A stretch of 43,326 nt of DNA from Balneolales bacterium (GCA_007120385.1 SKNT01000153.1:1-43326), one strand, 5' to 3'. Counted from the first letter of the stretch, positions 17,880 through 26,849 are shown. The notes: a model not told the origin generated them from the sequence alone. Numbers and translations: made by a program.

Positions 17880-18587
17880 TCAGGTCAGCATGTCCGCAAA
17901 GTCTTCTCCCGGCTCAGGTATGACCACCCTGGTCTTGCCTGAAGTGTGCTTGTCCACCAGATCCCGGAATTCCCCGGGTGAACCTGTCAGCACAGGCATG
18001 GTCCCGTAATGCATGGGAACGGCATAGCGGGCACCCACCATGGCCGCAGCATGGGCGGCCTCTTCATGTCCCATCGTGTAATGGTCGCCGATTGGCAAAA
18101 TGGCTACGTCGGGACGATAGATCCTGCCATAGAGTTCAAAATCAGCCATGATGTTGGTGTCCCCGGCGTGGTAGATGCAAAGATTCTCCATGCGTAAAAT
18201 GAAACCGGCGGGATCTCCCGCGTACTTTCCTTTCCAGGAGCTGGAATGGTTGGCACTGGTCATGGTTACTTTTACATCCCCAAGGTCAACGGTTCCGCCT
18301 TTGTTCATCTCCACCGCCTGGTTTTCCGGCAATCCATCCTCCTGCAAAAGTGCGGAAAGTTCCACGATCGAGATGACACGGGCGCCGGTTTTCCTGGCCA
18401 GGGGTATGGTATCAGTTGCGTGATCGTCATGCCCGTGCGTCACCAGGATTATATCCAACTTGTCAGGCGACTTCCAGGCTTCAGGCGTTACGGGATTGCC
18501 CTCAAGAAACGGATCGATCAGAATGTTTTTACCCGATGCCGTTGTTACTATGAACGTAGAATGTCCGAGCCACCGAATTGATTTCAT
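17880..18587 (-). CDS. UPF0173 metal-dependent hydrolase (beta-lactamase fold)
   Basis: 235 residues from the ATG at 18587. The longer frame starts at a TTG that overlaps a good ribosome-binding site (AGGAG), so the ATG is chosen. The metallo-beta-lactamase signature THGHDDHATD (HxHxDH) is complete, with further likely metal ligands in the TSANHSSSW, HAGDTNI and MHYGT segments. Length and motifs match the UPF0173 (YtkL-like) family of single-domain hydrolases, whose physiological substrate is unknown. There is no signal peptide, so it is cytoplasmic. It is transcribed alone, converging with the ctaM-like gene and divergent from the phosphofructokinase gene. Confidence 0.88.
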   Translation of the reverse strand: MKSIRWLGHSTFIVTTASGKNILIDPFLEGNPVTPEAWKSPDKLDIILVTHGHDDHATDTIPLARKTGARVISIVELSALLQEDGLPENQAVEMNKGGTVDLGDVKVTMTSANHSSSWKGKYAGDPAGFILRMENLCIYHAGDTNIMADFELYGRIYRPDVAILPIGDHYTMGHEEAAHAAAMVGARYAVPMHYGTMPVLTGSPGEFRDLVDKHTSGKTRVVIPEPGEDFADMLT

Positions 18588-18591
18588 AAAT

Positions 18592-18596
18592 CTCCT
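18592..18596 (-). promoter_or_regulatory. Ribosome-binding site of UPF0173 gene
   Basis: AGGAG lies 4 bases before the ATG at 18587 (TTGAGGAGATTTATG). Clear Shine-Dalgarno sites are uncommon in this window. This one decides the start: the upstream TTG in the same frame lies before the site and cannot use it. Confidence 0.6.
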
Positions 18597-18828
18597 CAAT
18601 GTTTCATTAAAAATTAATCAAAAAACTGTTTTTTACGACCACTCGTTAACCAGAACAAGAAAAAAAACAGTACCGTTTGCCGCAGGATAATCCTATTTTA
18701 GGACCCTCAGGTAATTTCAGAAAATTGCAGAAAACCAATACGGTTAATCTGTACGGTTATACAATCTAGCATTATTCGTGACAGTGGACTGGCTGTCATG
18801 TCAACCCGAACAAAATATTGGATCAATT

Positions 18829-20142
18829 ATGTCAAAACCAAAGCGTTTGGCCATTCTCGTTGCCGGCGGACCGGCACCAGGCATCAACAGTGTTATTGGA
18901 GCAGCCACCATCCGTGCCATACAGCGCGGATATGAAGTACTCGGACTCAAGGACGGTTTCAAATGGGTCATGCGGGGGGATACTTCGCATATCGAACCCC
19001 TGACCATTGAAAAGGTAAGCCGCATCCACTTTCAGGGCGGCTCCTGCATAGGTATTGCCCGTGACAATCCCACCAGGAAAAAAGAAGACCTTGAGACGGT
19101 CATCAAAACGCTTCAGAACCTGGGTGTGGACAAACTGGTTACCATCGGTGGTGACGACACGGCATTCAGTGCCAAAACCGTGGAAGAGGCATCACAGGGT
19201 ACAATCAGTGTTGTACACGTGCCCAAGACCATTGACAACGACCTTGACCTGCCTTACGGCATACCGACCTTCGGATTTCAGACGGCCAGACATATTGGTG
19301 TGGGTATCGTGAAAAACCTCATGGTGGATGCCCGTACAACCTCGCGCTGGTATTTCGTAGTATCCATGGGCCGCAAGGCCGGTCACCTGGCTCTTGGTAT
19401 CGGCAAGTCATCCGGCGCCACGCTTACCCTTATCCCGGAGGAATTCAAGGAGGAAAAAATTCCCCTGAAAAAACTGGTGGATATCCTTGTCGGGTCCATC
19501 ATCAAGCGGAAGGCCAACGGGCAGGATAGCGGTGTAGTGATACTGGCGGAGGGTCTGGTGGAACGGCTGAGTCCGGAAGAGCTGGATGGCCTGGAAGACC
19601 TGGAGCGTGACGAACACGACAACCTTCGTTTTGCCGAACTGAACATCGGCGAGATCCTCAAGAAGGAAGTCAAAAAGCGGCTGGATGAGCTGAAGTACAA
19701 GACAACTATCGTGGCCAAAAACATCGGGTACGAGCTGCGTTGTGCCGATCCCATTCCATTTGACATGGAGTACACCCGTGATCTCGGGTTCTCGGCGGTT
19801 GAGTTCATCGTCAAAGGGGGCACGGCGGCCATGGTTTCCATCCAGAACGGACATTTTGTGCCCATGTATTTCAAGGATATCCTGGACAAGGAGACCGGCA
19901 AGACGCGGATCCGCATGGTTGAAGTCAATTCCATGTCTTTCGCCATAGCCAAGCAGTATATGATCCGGCTGAACCACAGTGACTTTGAAGATCCTGAACT
20001 TCTTGCCCTGTATGCCAACGTAATTAAAACTACCGTTGATGATTTCAAATCACACTTTGAATACATCACCGAACACGAGTCGGAAAGCGATGAAGTTGGT
20101 CAGAGCATCAGGAGAAACTTTCCGGATGCTGTTGATCGCTAA
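18829..20142 (+). CDS. 6-phosphofructokinase, PPi-dependent type
   Basis: 437 residues from the ATG at 18829 (MSKPKRLAILVAGGPAPGIN). A longer frame from a GTG at 18778 adds an atypical N-terminus. It phosphorylates fructose 6-phosphate in glycolysis. The phosphoryl-donor motif reads GGDDT (Asp110) and the catalytic motif PKTIDND (Lys133). In characterised enzymes Asp and Lys at these two places mark pyrophosphate rather than ATP as donor; ATP enzymes have Gly at both. MGRKAGHLAL holds the usual substrate-binding Met-Gly-Arg. PPi-dependent enzymes work near equilibrium in both directions. A stem-loop terminator follows at 20175. The gene appears monocistronic, divergent from UPF0173. Confidence 0.92.
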   Translation: MSKPKRLAILVAGGPAPGINSVIGAATIRAIQRGYEVLGLKDGFKWVMRGDTSHIEPLTIEKVSRIHFQGGSCIGIARDNPTRKKEDLETVIKTLQNLGVDKLVTIGGDDTAFSAKTVEEASQGTISVVHVPKTIDNDLDLPYGIPTFGFQTARHIGVGIVKNLMVDARTTSRWYFVVSMGRKAGHLALGIGKSSGATLTLIPEEFKEEKIPLKKLVDILVGSIIKRKANGQDSGVVILAEGLVERLSPEELDGLEDLERDEHDNLRFAELNIGEILKKEVKKRLDELKYKTTIVAKNIGYELRCADPIPFDMEYTRDLGFSAVEFIVKGGTAAMVSIQNGHFVPMYFKDILDKETGKTRIRMVEVNSMSFAIAKQYMIRLNHSDFEDPELLALYANVIKTTVDDFKSHFEYITEHESESDEVGQSIRRNFPDAVDR

Positions 20143-20174
20143 TCTGACCGGTCATTAGTATATTTGTGATGACG

Positions 20175-20209
20175 GCGGGATGCCGGCCTGGTCCGGCATT
20201 CCGCATTTT
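20175..20209 (+). terminator. Rho-independent terminator after phosphofructokinase gene
   Basis: GCGGGATGCCGG (20175-20186) pairs with CCGGCATTCCGC (20193-20204), 12 pairs with one G-T wobble around a 6-base loop, followed by ATTTT. The stem is strong and the T-run short. It lies 33 bases after the stop. Confidence 0.65.
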
Positions 20210-20355
20210 AAAAGCATGTGAGTGCCGTCTGCTGTTCGTTTTTCATCTGTTTAAAATGTTGGATTTCTAAGGTCACATAGAATGCCCATGACGCTTTTAA
20301 TCATGCTCCTGTGTGTCCGGCCTGATGCCCAGTCATGGACATTTCATCACGAAAC

Positions 20356-20362
20356 AGAGGAG
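20356..20362 (+). promoter_or_regulatory. Ribosome-binding site of yciO-like gene
   Basis: AGAGGAG lies just before ATTATG and sets the start at 20366. The longer frame from 20282 would place this purine stretch inside the coding region and adds 28 residues that do not belong to the family. Confidence 0.5.
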
Positions 20363-20365
20363 ATT

Positions 20366-21037
20366 ATGGCTGAAAAGGTAAAACTGCATCCCATTACGCC
20401 TCATCAGAAGCGGATATTCGAAGTTGCCGATAGTCTCCGCAACGGGAATATCATTCTTCTTCCAACCGACACCCAGTATGCGCTGGCCTGCAGCTATACC
20501 AATAAAAAGGGCATAGAGCGCATTCGGATGATCCGGCAGCTCAAACAGGATCATTTGCTTACCCTGATCTGTGATTCCCTGACGGGAATATCAAAATTTG
20601 CCCGGTTGGGGGACAACCAGTTCAAGGTGATCAAAAAGCTGATCCCGGGTCCCTACACATTTGTGCTGCCGGCAACCAAGGAGGTCCCCAAGCTGCTGCT
20701 GAACCCCAGGAGGCAGACCATCGGTTTTCGCGTACCGGATTATCCCATCTGTGAAAAACTTGTTGCGCAGCTGGGGGATCCGCTTATCGCCACTACCGCG
20801 CGCCATCCCGATTACGAAGGTTCCGAGGGCAACGGCACAAATGACCGCCTGGAGCTGTTCCGCCGTTTTGAAAAGCAGGTGGACCTGATAGTTGACAATG
20901 AACAGACGCTGCCGGGGGAACCTTCCACCATTGTGGACATGTCACAGGAAGATCCGGTGGTCATCCGCGCGGGGAAAGGATATGAGAAGTTCCTTGAGGT
21001 CTGCGCAGTGGCGGATCTCAACCCTGTTGAGGCCTGA
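20366..21037 (+). CDS. YciO-like protein (Sua5/YciO/YrdC family)
   Basis: 223 residues. The single YrdC-like domain begins after a short lead with KRIFEVADSLRNG. The nucleotide-site region reads LLPTDTQYALAC, then RIRMIRQLKQDHLLTLIC, PGPYTFVLPATKEVPK and TIGFRVPDYPI. These follow the E. coli YciO pattern more closely than TsaC/Sua5, which make the threonylcarbamoyl-adenylate used for t6A tRNA modification. The SAN motif of TsaC is replaced by ATTARHPDYEG. The YciO subgroup is poorly characterised; threonylcarbamoyl-AMP synthesis or hydrolysis is possible. The start at 20366 has a ribosome-binding site. Its 3' end overlaps the convergent mtnA by 20 bases. Confidence 0.85.
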   Translation: MAEKVKLHPITPHQKRIFEVADSLRNGNIILLPTDTQYALACSYTNKKGIERIRMIRQLKQDHLLTLICDSLTGISKFARLGDNQFKVIKKLIPGPYTFVLPATKEVPKLLLNPRRQTIGFRVPDYPICEKLVAQLGDPLIATTARHPDYEGSEGNGTNDRLELFRRFEKQVDLIVDNEQTLPGEPSTIVDMSQEDPVVIRAGKGYEKFLEVCAVADLNPVEA

Positions 21038-22088
21038 TCTTTTCCAGGTTTTTTGAAAAGTCGGGACGGACAATGCCTTTCTCGGTGACGAATGCCGTTA
21101 TCAGTTCGTGCGGGGTTACATCAAAGGCCGGATTGTAGACCAGTGTGCCGGCCGGTGCCACCTGCTGGTTTCCCACCGATCGAATTTCCCCGGCATCCCG
21201 CTCTTCAATGGGAATCTCCTTCCCCGAAGCAATCTGGAAGTCTATGGAGGATACGGGAGCTGCCACATAGAATGGAATGCCGTGATGGTTCGCAAGTATT
21301 GCCAGTCCATATGTGCCGATTTTGTTCGCCGTATCACCGTTTCGTGCCACCCGGTCCGTGCCAACAACGACCAGATCCACACCCTTCTCCTTCATCACCC
21401 ATGCCGCCATGGAGTCGGTGATCAGCCGGTGCGGCACGCCCGTTTTCTCCAGTTCCCATGCCGTAAGGCGGCTGCCCTGGAGCAGGGGACGGGTCTCATC
21501 CACCCACACCTGGATTTTCTTTTTACCAAGATGTGCATGATAGATGATGGACAGGGCGGTGCCGAATTGTCCGGTTGCCAGGCTTCCGGTGTTGCAGTGT
21601 GTAAGGATGCCGGCGCCCTCGGGGATCAGTTCCTGACCGATCTTTCCGATATCGGCGCAGATGCGCTTATCTTCTTCGTGGATGGACATGGCCAGCTGGA
21701 GCAGGGCTTCCTTGACCTTGGCGACGGGCTCGTTTTCCATCTCACGTGCCAGCCGGACGGTTTTTCCAAGCGCCCAGGACAGGTTGACGGCGGTGGGGCG
21801 CGCAGTCGCCAGGTATTCGCAGATGCCCTCCACGTCGGTGTGGAACGGCTGGAGGCTGTCCTCCGGCAGGTCCTTCACTCCCAGGTAGACACCATAGGCC
21901 GCTGCTATGCCTATGGCAGGAGCGCCCCGAATCCGCAATGACCGTATCGCCTCCCAAACCCGGCCGACTTCAAAGATATCGAGGAAAAATTCACGATGGG
22001 GCAGATAGGTCTGGTCGATGATGCGGATGTGGTCGTCTTTCCACTGGATGGACTGAACCACTTCGGGCGCTTTGATTTTTGGGATCAT
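21018..22088 (-). CDS. mtnA: S-methyl-5-thioribose-1-phosphate isomerase
   Basis: 356 residues, the usual length. It converts methylthioribose 1-phosphate to methylthioribulose 1-phosphate in the methionine salvage pathway. Family motifs present are RGAPAIGIAAAYG (near residue 55), LTHCNTGSLATG with the catalytic Cys, VWVDETRPLLQGSRLTAWEL, and GTDRVARNGDTANKIGTY with the catalytic Asp. No other salvage gene (mtnK, mtnB, mtnC, mtnD) lies in the window, so the rest of the pathway would be elsewhere. Sequence alone does not fully exclude a related aldose-phosphate isomerase role. It starts 8 bases after xerD stops and is the last gene of its transcription unit. Confidence 0.93.
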   Translation of the reverse strand: MIPKIKAPEVVQSIQWKDDHIRIIDQTYLPHREFFLDIFEVGRVWEAIRSLRIRGAPAIGIAAAYGVYLGVKDLPEDSLQPFHTDVEGICEYLATARPTAVNLSWALGKTVRLAREMENEPVAKVKEALLQLAMSIHEEDKRICADIGKIGQELIPEGAGILTHCNTGSLATGQFGTALSIIYHAHLGKKKIQVWVDETRPLLQGSRLTAWELEKTGVPHRLITDSMAAWVMKEKGVDLVVVGTDRVARNGDTANKIGTYGLAILANHHGIPFYVAAPVSSIDFQIASGKEIPIEERDAGEIRSVGNQQVAPAGTLVYNPAFDVTPHELITAFVTEKGIVRPDFSKNLEKIRPQQG

Positions 22089-22096
22089 GACAGACT

Positions 22097-23002
22097 TCAG
22101 GCTCTGGGGTGATATGACTTGTGGACTTCTTCGAGAAAGGAACGGTCGATATGCGTATATATTTCCGTAGTGAGGATGGATACGTGACCGAGCATCTCCT
22201 GAACGGCCCTGAGGTCGGCGCCTCCCTCCAGCAGATGCGTGGCAAAGGAGTGACGAAGTGTGTGGGGATGAATCTGCTTTTTCAGTCCGGCCTCACGTGC
22301 CGCCCCGGTGACGATATGCCAAAGGCTCATGCGGGTGAGCGGTTTGCCGCGATAGCTCAGGAAGAGCCGGTTTTTTGCATCATTGGCATTTTTTTTGAGG
22401 AAGGGGCGGGCATTCTTGAGGTAATCGGACAGGGCCTTCAAGGCCATGCCGCCCACGGGGACCAGCCGCTCCTTGTTCCCCTTGCCGATGACCCGCAGCA
22501 GCTGCAGCTCGGAAATCAACTGGTCCGTTTCCAGATCCACGGTTTCCGAAGCGCGCAGTCCGGTGGCATACATCAGTTCCAGCACGGCGGCGTCGCGCTT
22601 GCCAAGCAGCCCGGAACGGTCCGGGGCCTCCAGCAATGCAATCACCTCCTGCTGATTGAGGACATCCGGCAATTTGCGTCCCTTTCTGGGCAGTTCGATA
22701 AGCTCGGCCGGATTGGCCGGACACCAACGCTCCATCATGGCAAACTGGTGGAATCCACGGATGGAGGAAATGTTCCGTGAAATGGTGCTGACAGACAGGT
22801 TGAGCGCCAGCAGTTCCTGCAGGAATGATTCGATATGCTCCAGGGTGATGCCGGCAAGGTCGTTCATGCCAATGTCCCGGCCAATGAAGTCGAGGTAGCG
22901 GCGCAGGTCGCGCTCGTACGACTCCAGGGAGTTGCGGGAAAGCCCCTTCTCAAGTTTCAGAAAATTGAGATGCTGCTGGCGCTCGTGATCGAAATGGCTC
23001 AT
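22097..23002 (-). CDS. xerD: Tyrosine recombinase XerD
   Basis: 301 residues from the ATG at 23002. A longer frame from a GTG at 23053 would overlap the upstream gene and exceed the normal ~300 residues. The N-terminal SAM-like DNA-binding domain (about 1-90) is followed by the catalytic domain with the complete set Arg150 (GLRASE), Lys174 (GKGNKER), His247 and Arg250 (HTLRHSFATHLL), His273 (LGHVS) and nucleophile Tyr282 (IYTHID). The protein resolves chromosome dimers at dif together with XerC. Placement among housekeeping genes, with no attachment sites or phage genes nearby, argues against an integrase of a mobile element. XerC is the alternative label. Confidence 0.9.
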   Translation of the reverse strand: MSHFDHERQQHLNFLKLEKGLSRNSLESYERDLRRYLDFIGRDIGMNDLAGITLEHIESFLQELLALNLSVSTISRNISSIRGFHQFAMMERWCPANPAELIELPRKGRKLPDVLNQQEVIALLEAPDRSGLLGKRDAAVLELMYATGLRASETVDLETDQLISELQLLRVIGKGNKERLVPVGGMALKALSDYLKNARPFLKKNANDAKNRLFLSYRGKPLTRMSLWHIVTGAAREAGLKKQIHPHTLRHSFATHLLEGGADLRAVQEMLGHVSILTTEIYTHIDRSFLEEVHKSYHPRA

Positions 23003-23015
23003 GGGGCTGGTGGGT

Positions 23016-25379
23016 TTATGACGCCGGTGTGCCCGGTTTTTCTTCTGCGGCACTGTCAGCGGCTTCTTCTTCCACCTGGCCCGGATATTTTATGCGGCCG
23101 TGGTACATGCCCTGCAGTATGCGCGTGAAGACGTCCTTGATTACCTTCAGGTCTTTGAGCGTAAGAGCGCAGTTGTTGAGCTGGCCCTCGGTCAGGCGGT
23201 CGTCGACCAGGCGGTTCACCAGGTTCTCCAGTTTCTGGTAGGAGTGGTCGGACATGGACCGGGAGGCTGCCTCCACGCCATCGGCCAGGAGCAGGATGCC
23301 CGTTTCCTTGCTGTTTGGAATGGGTCCGTCATACCGGAAGTCCTCTTCCTGGATCTCCTGCTCGTTGCCAGTTTCGTTCATCGCCTTCTCGTAGAAGTAG
23401 CGGATGAGGGAGGTTCCGTGGTGGGTTTTGATGAAATCGATGACTACTTCCGGCAGTTCGATCTCTTTGGCCATCTTAACACCGGCATCGACGTGGTTTT
23501 TAATGATCAATGCACTCATGCGGGGTTTCAGCTTGTCGTGGGCATTGCCGCTCATCTGATTCTCGACGAAGTATTGCGGCTTCTCCATTTTGCCGATGTC
23601 GTGGTAAAGCGCACCTACGCGGCACAGCAGGGGGTTGGCACCGATGCCTGCCGCTCCCGCCTCGGCCAGGTTGGCCACCTGGAGACTGTGGTGGAACGTG
23701 CCCGGTGCTTCCAGCATGAGGCGCTTGAGGATGGGCTTGTTGGTGTCGCTCAATTCGAGCAGGGTGACATCGGTGGTGATGCGGAACGCCTTCTCAATAA
23801 GCAGGATCAAGGGATAGGTCAGCCAGATGCCCACGGCGTTGCCGGCAAGGAAAAGCAGATTGTCGAAGTAGATGCTCCATCCACCCACTTTGGTAAGTGT
23901 GAATCCGAACAGGACCACGGCGTAGGAAAAGAAAATAAGACCGGGTGTGGTCAGGTAGAACTGGCTGCGGTCCTTGACGTCGCGTACGGAGTAGACACCG
24001 ATGCTGCAAGCGGTGATGGTGGCCACCACAAATTCAAAGCTGTTGCCGAACATCAGCCCGGCCAACAGGGCGATCAGCGTGGTGGTCATGAGCCCTACCC
24101 GCGAATCGAAAATGATGGTGAGCAGGATGGGTGCAATTGCAAAAGGAACCAGATAGGCGGTGAGGTCCTCGACGCGGGCAACGAACGCCCCGATGCTGTA
24201 GACCAGCGCAATGGTCAGGAAAACAAGCAGCAGCATGGGGTTGTTGTCGAAAATGGCTCTCCGGTACAGATACAGGTAGAGGAAAAAGATCAGGAATACG
24301 GCAACTACAAGTATGATCTCCCCGGTGTACTTGCTCCAGATCTCGATGTCGCTGGCACGCTCGGAACGGGCCCGTGCCAGGCTTTGCAGAACGTTATGAC
24401 GGTCAGGGGTGATGATATCGCCGCGTCGGATGATGGTTTGTCCGGCAGAAACAGCCCCTTTGGTGGTGGATATGCGGTCGATGAGATCCTCGATCCTCTG
24501 CTCGGTATCCTCGGCACGGAAAATCAGGTTGGGTTCTGCCACTTTGTTGTAAATTTGCATGGCCGAACGGACCATCTCCTCATCAAACTGCCTGGCAAGT
24601 CGCAATCTTGAGAATTCCCTGGCATCACGAAGTGTGCGCACCGTCTGGACGGATTCTTCACGCTCGGTCCGGTCGCGCACATTTCGGATGGTGATGTCAG
24701 GAGTGGTAATCGCCTCTTTGGAAATGTCGATGATGCCATCGTTGAAAAGTGAACGCATGAGGTTATGCATAACACTTTCCAATTCCACAGCGAACGGCCT
24801 GTAGGCGGGATCATCGGCTGGTGCGTGAAGCCGGTCGTTGGCATGCCGTTCAAGCAGCGGTTCCCATGCATTATTATCCAGCATGATACCCGAACGGTTT
24901 CGGGCACGGATGTAGAACAGGCTGTCTTCAAGCGCCTGCTGCCGTGATTCCAGCAAACGCGACTCCTGCCAGTCGGCATAGGCGTCCAGGACCATCGTCA
25001 GGCTGGCAAATAGCGAGTCAAGCTGCTGCAATGCGTGGGTTTCAGCCTGATGGTCATGCAGGAATATGGGGCTGGTATTATGCCGTATGTCCTGAATTTC
25101 GGCACGGATATCCTCATCCTGCTTCAGGATGCTGAAGGTGAACGGGGCGATGAGATCGTCGTCACGCCAGGGTTCGCCGATACTGTAGGCCGTTTCCTGG
25201 ATCTGCGTCTTGGGATACAGGGCTATGATCAGGATCAGAAATCCGAGACTGAGAACAATTTTGAGGATATTGTTCTTGTTGTAGAATTTCGGCACGTCGT
25301 CCTTCTTCATTTTCTCCATGGTGAAGGGGACGAACGTCTTTTTCTTTCTGTGAAGTCCCAGCTTGTCCAGGAAACCCAT
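23016..25379 (-). CDS. PgpH-type 7TM-HD cyclic di-AMP phosphodiesterase
   Basis: 787 residues. A basic cytoplasmic start precedes one transmembrane helix (about 40-58), then a large extracytoplasmic 7TMR-HDED-type domain (about 60-345), seven transmembrane helices (about 350-530) and a C-terminal HD domain (about 550-720). Catalytic segments are HHSLQVANLAEA (His near 563), YHDIGKMEKP (His-Asp near 592) and a later KNHVDAG and KTHHGTSL. This architecture is that of PgpH/YqfF enzymes, which hydrolyse the second messenger c-di-AMP to pApA. No diadenylate cyclase is in the window. The gene lies between a sodium symporter and xerD, spaced 36 and 13 bases. The last ~60 residues are acidic and low-complexity. 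Confidence 0.9.
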   Translation of the reverse strand: MGFLDKLGLHRKKKTFVPFTMEKMKKDDVPKFYNKNNILKIVLSLGFLILIIALYPKTQIQETAYSIGEPWRDDDLIAPFTFSILKQDEDIRAEIQDIRHNTSPIFLHDHQAETHALQQLDSLFASLTMVLDAYADWQESRLLESRQQALEDSLFYIRARNRSGIMLDNNAWEPLLERHANDRLHAPADDPAYRPFAVELESVMHNLMRSLFNDGIIDISKEAITTPDITIRNVRDRTEREESVQTVRTLRDAREFSRLRLARQFDEEMVRSAMQIYNKVAEPNLIFRAEDTEQRIEDLIDRISTTKGAVSAGQTIIRRGDIITPDRHNVLQSLARARSERASDIEIWSKYTGEIILVVAVFLIFFLYLYLYRRAIFDNNPMLLLVFLTIALVYSIGAFVARVEDLTAYLVPFAIAPILLTIIFDSRVGLMTTTLIALLAGLMFGNSFEFVVATITACSIGVYSVRDVKDRSQFYLTTPGLIFFSYAVVLFGFTLTKVGGWSIYFDNLLFLAGNAVGIWLTYPLILLIEKAFRITTDVTLLELSDTNKPILKRLMLEAPGTFHHSLQVANLAEAGAAGIGANPLLCRVGALYHDIGKMEKPQYFVENQMSGNAHDKLKPRMSALIIKNHVDAGVKMAKEIELPEVVIDFIKTHHGTSLIRYFYEKAMNETGNEQEIQEEDFRYDGPIPNSKETGILLLADGVEAASRSMSDHSYQKLENLVNRLVDDRLTEGQLNNCALTLKDLKVIKDVFTRILQGMYHGRIKYPGQVEEEAADSAAEEKPGTPAS

Positions 25380-25415
25380 ACGATCAGGATATGATGTTCA
25401 AAAGTCCGGGTCGGT

Positions 25416-26849
25416 TCAGAGACCAGCCAGCCGGCGGATCTGGTGCGAAACCGCCGCGGCAGTGAAAAATATGGATACACCAATTAAAGTATACCATGGC
25501 CAGGCGATATTTCCCAAAAATATAATGGTAGCCATGGAAGAGACGCATACCACCAGGGCGATGGTGGCGCTGGTCCGGTCAATCGTGGTGTAGCGGCCGG
25601 TCAGGAACGCCCCGAGCAAGCCGCCGTAGGTGAAACCGGCAATGGCCAGACCCAGTTCAATGACGGGATTGTCCGTACTGGTGAATGAGATGGCGAACAG
25701 AATAAAGACAAAGGTCCACATCAGCGTGAATCCGCGGGAGATCTTCATGGCGCTGGGCAACTCCGAAAGTTTAGGAAACACATCGAAGAGGGTGGATGAG
25801 GAAAGCGCAGAGAGCGAACTGCTCAGCGTACTCATTGCGGCTGCAAACAGGCCGGCAATGAGCAGCCCGGCGACGCCGACCGGTATCTCCTCGTTGATGA
25901 ATTTCAGGAGCACCTCGTCGGCCTGGGTAAGGTTCAGTTCGGCGATGGACAGACCGTTGTAGTAGCCGTAGATGGCCATCCCTGCGAACAGGAAAAGCAC
26001 AAACTGGACAAGCACGAGAACCCCGCTGGTAATAATGGCCGTCTGGGCTTTTCGGAGTTCGCCGCAGGCCATCAGGCGCTGCACCATCAGATGGTCAACT
26101 CCGTGCGAGGCCATGGACAGAAACATGCCGCCAAGAACGGCTCCGATAATGTTGTAGGGCTCGGTAAAGACGGCGGAGAGCGACTCCGGCCACACGATCA
26201 CACTGAGCTTGCCGGCATCCGAGAGCATGGGGATCAGTGGATCCACGATGTGCGTTCCGGCGAACCAGATCACAAAAGCCCCGCCGAAGGTATAGACGGC
26301 CAGTTGCAGCACATCGATCCAGATGACCGATTTAAGTCCGCCATAATAGGTGTAGGCCAGCGTCAGGGCGGCAATGATGGAAATGGAAACAGGGTAGTCG
26401 AGTCCGGTGATCACCTTGATGGGGATGGCCGCGGCAAACAGCCGTACACCGTCGGCCAGCAGGCGGGTCACCAGGAAAACTATGGAAATCAGTCGCTGAA
26501 AGCCGGGACCGAACCGCTCTTTGAAGAAAGTGTAGGCCGTTTTTTGCTCCCCCTTGAAATATGATGGCAGTATCAGCCAGGCGACTACAATCCGTCCGAG
26601 CATGTAACCGAAGACGATCTGCAGGAAAACGAAGCTGCCAAGGTAAGCGACAGCCGGTATGGAGATCACCGTGAGCATGCTGGTTTCGGTGGCCACTACC
26701 GACAGGGAAACGGCCCACCAGGGGACTTTTCCGTCCGTCTTGAAATAGGATGTGGAGTCTGTGGGACGTCCGCCTGCTTTGATGCCAATGACAACGCAAA
26801 GAAGCAAATAGAGAATAATAACCAGAAGGTCAATTAACGTAAGTCCCAT
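25416..26849 (-). CDS. Sodium:solute symporter family protein
   Basis: 477 residues, about 13 transmembrane helices, belonging to the SSS family (LeuT fold). The N-terminal helix region IDLLVIILYLLLCVVIGIKAG is followed by a YFKTDGKVPWWAVSLSVVATETS segment, where SSS members bind sodium and substrate, and by the GGLKSVIWIDVLQ motif typical of the family. The substrate cannot be read reliably; sugars, sialic acids, amino acids and vitamins are all transported by relatives. It starts 69 bases after the STAS gene and ends 36 bases before pgpH. As c-di-AMP controls osmolyte transport in other bacteria, a link with the neighbour is imaginable but unproven. Confidence 0.9.
   Translation of the reverse strand: MGLTLIDLLVIILYLLLCVVIGIKAGGRPTDSTSYFKTDGKVPWWAVSLSVVATETSMLTVISIPAVAYLGSFVFLQIVFGYMLGRIVVAWLILPSYFKGEQKTAYTFFKERFGPGFQRLISIVFLVTRLLADGVRLFAAAIPIKVITGLDYPVSISIIAALTLAYTYYGGLKSVIWIDVLQLAVYTFGGAFVIWFAGTHIVDPLIPMLSDAGKLSVIVWPESLSAVFTEPYNIIGAVLGGMFLSMASHGVDHLMVQRLMACGELRKAQTAIITSGVLVLVQFVLFLFAGMAIYGYYNGLSIAELNLTQADEVLLKFINEEIPVGVAGLLIAGLFAAAMSTLSSSLSALSSSTLFDVFPKLSELPSAMKISRGFTLMWTFVFILFAISFTSTDNPVIELGLAIAGFTYGGLLGAFLTGRYTTIDRTSATIALVVCVSSMATIIFLGNIAWPWYTLIGVSIFFTAAAVSHQIRRLAGL

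Noticed and set aside
20159-20166. TATATTTG, a match to the Bacteroidota -7 box after the phosphofructokinase gene
   Set aside because: The nearest TTG is 24 bases upstream and the transcript would run at once into the strong hairpin at 20175, so a promoter here is unlikely.
22097-23002. Tyrosine recombinase as integrase of a mobile element
   Set aside because: Length and motifs are XerD-like, neighbours are housekeeping genes, and no attachment repeats or phage genes are present.
23100-24611. 503-codon plus-strand open frame antisense to the pgpH gene
   Set aside because: It has no family motif and mirrors the codon structure of the strong HD-phosphodiesterase gene on the other strand.
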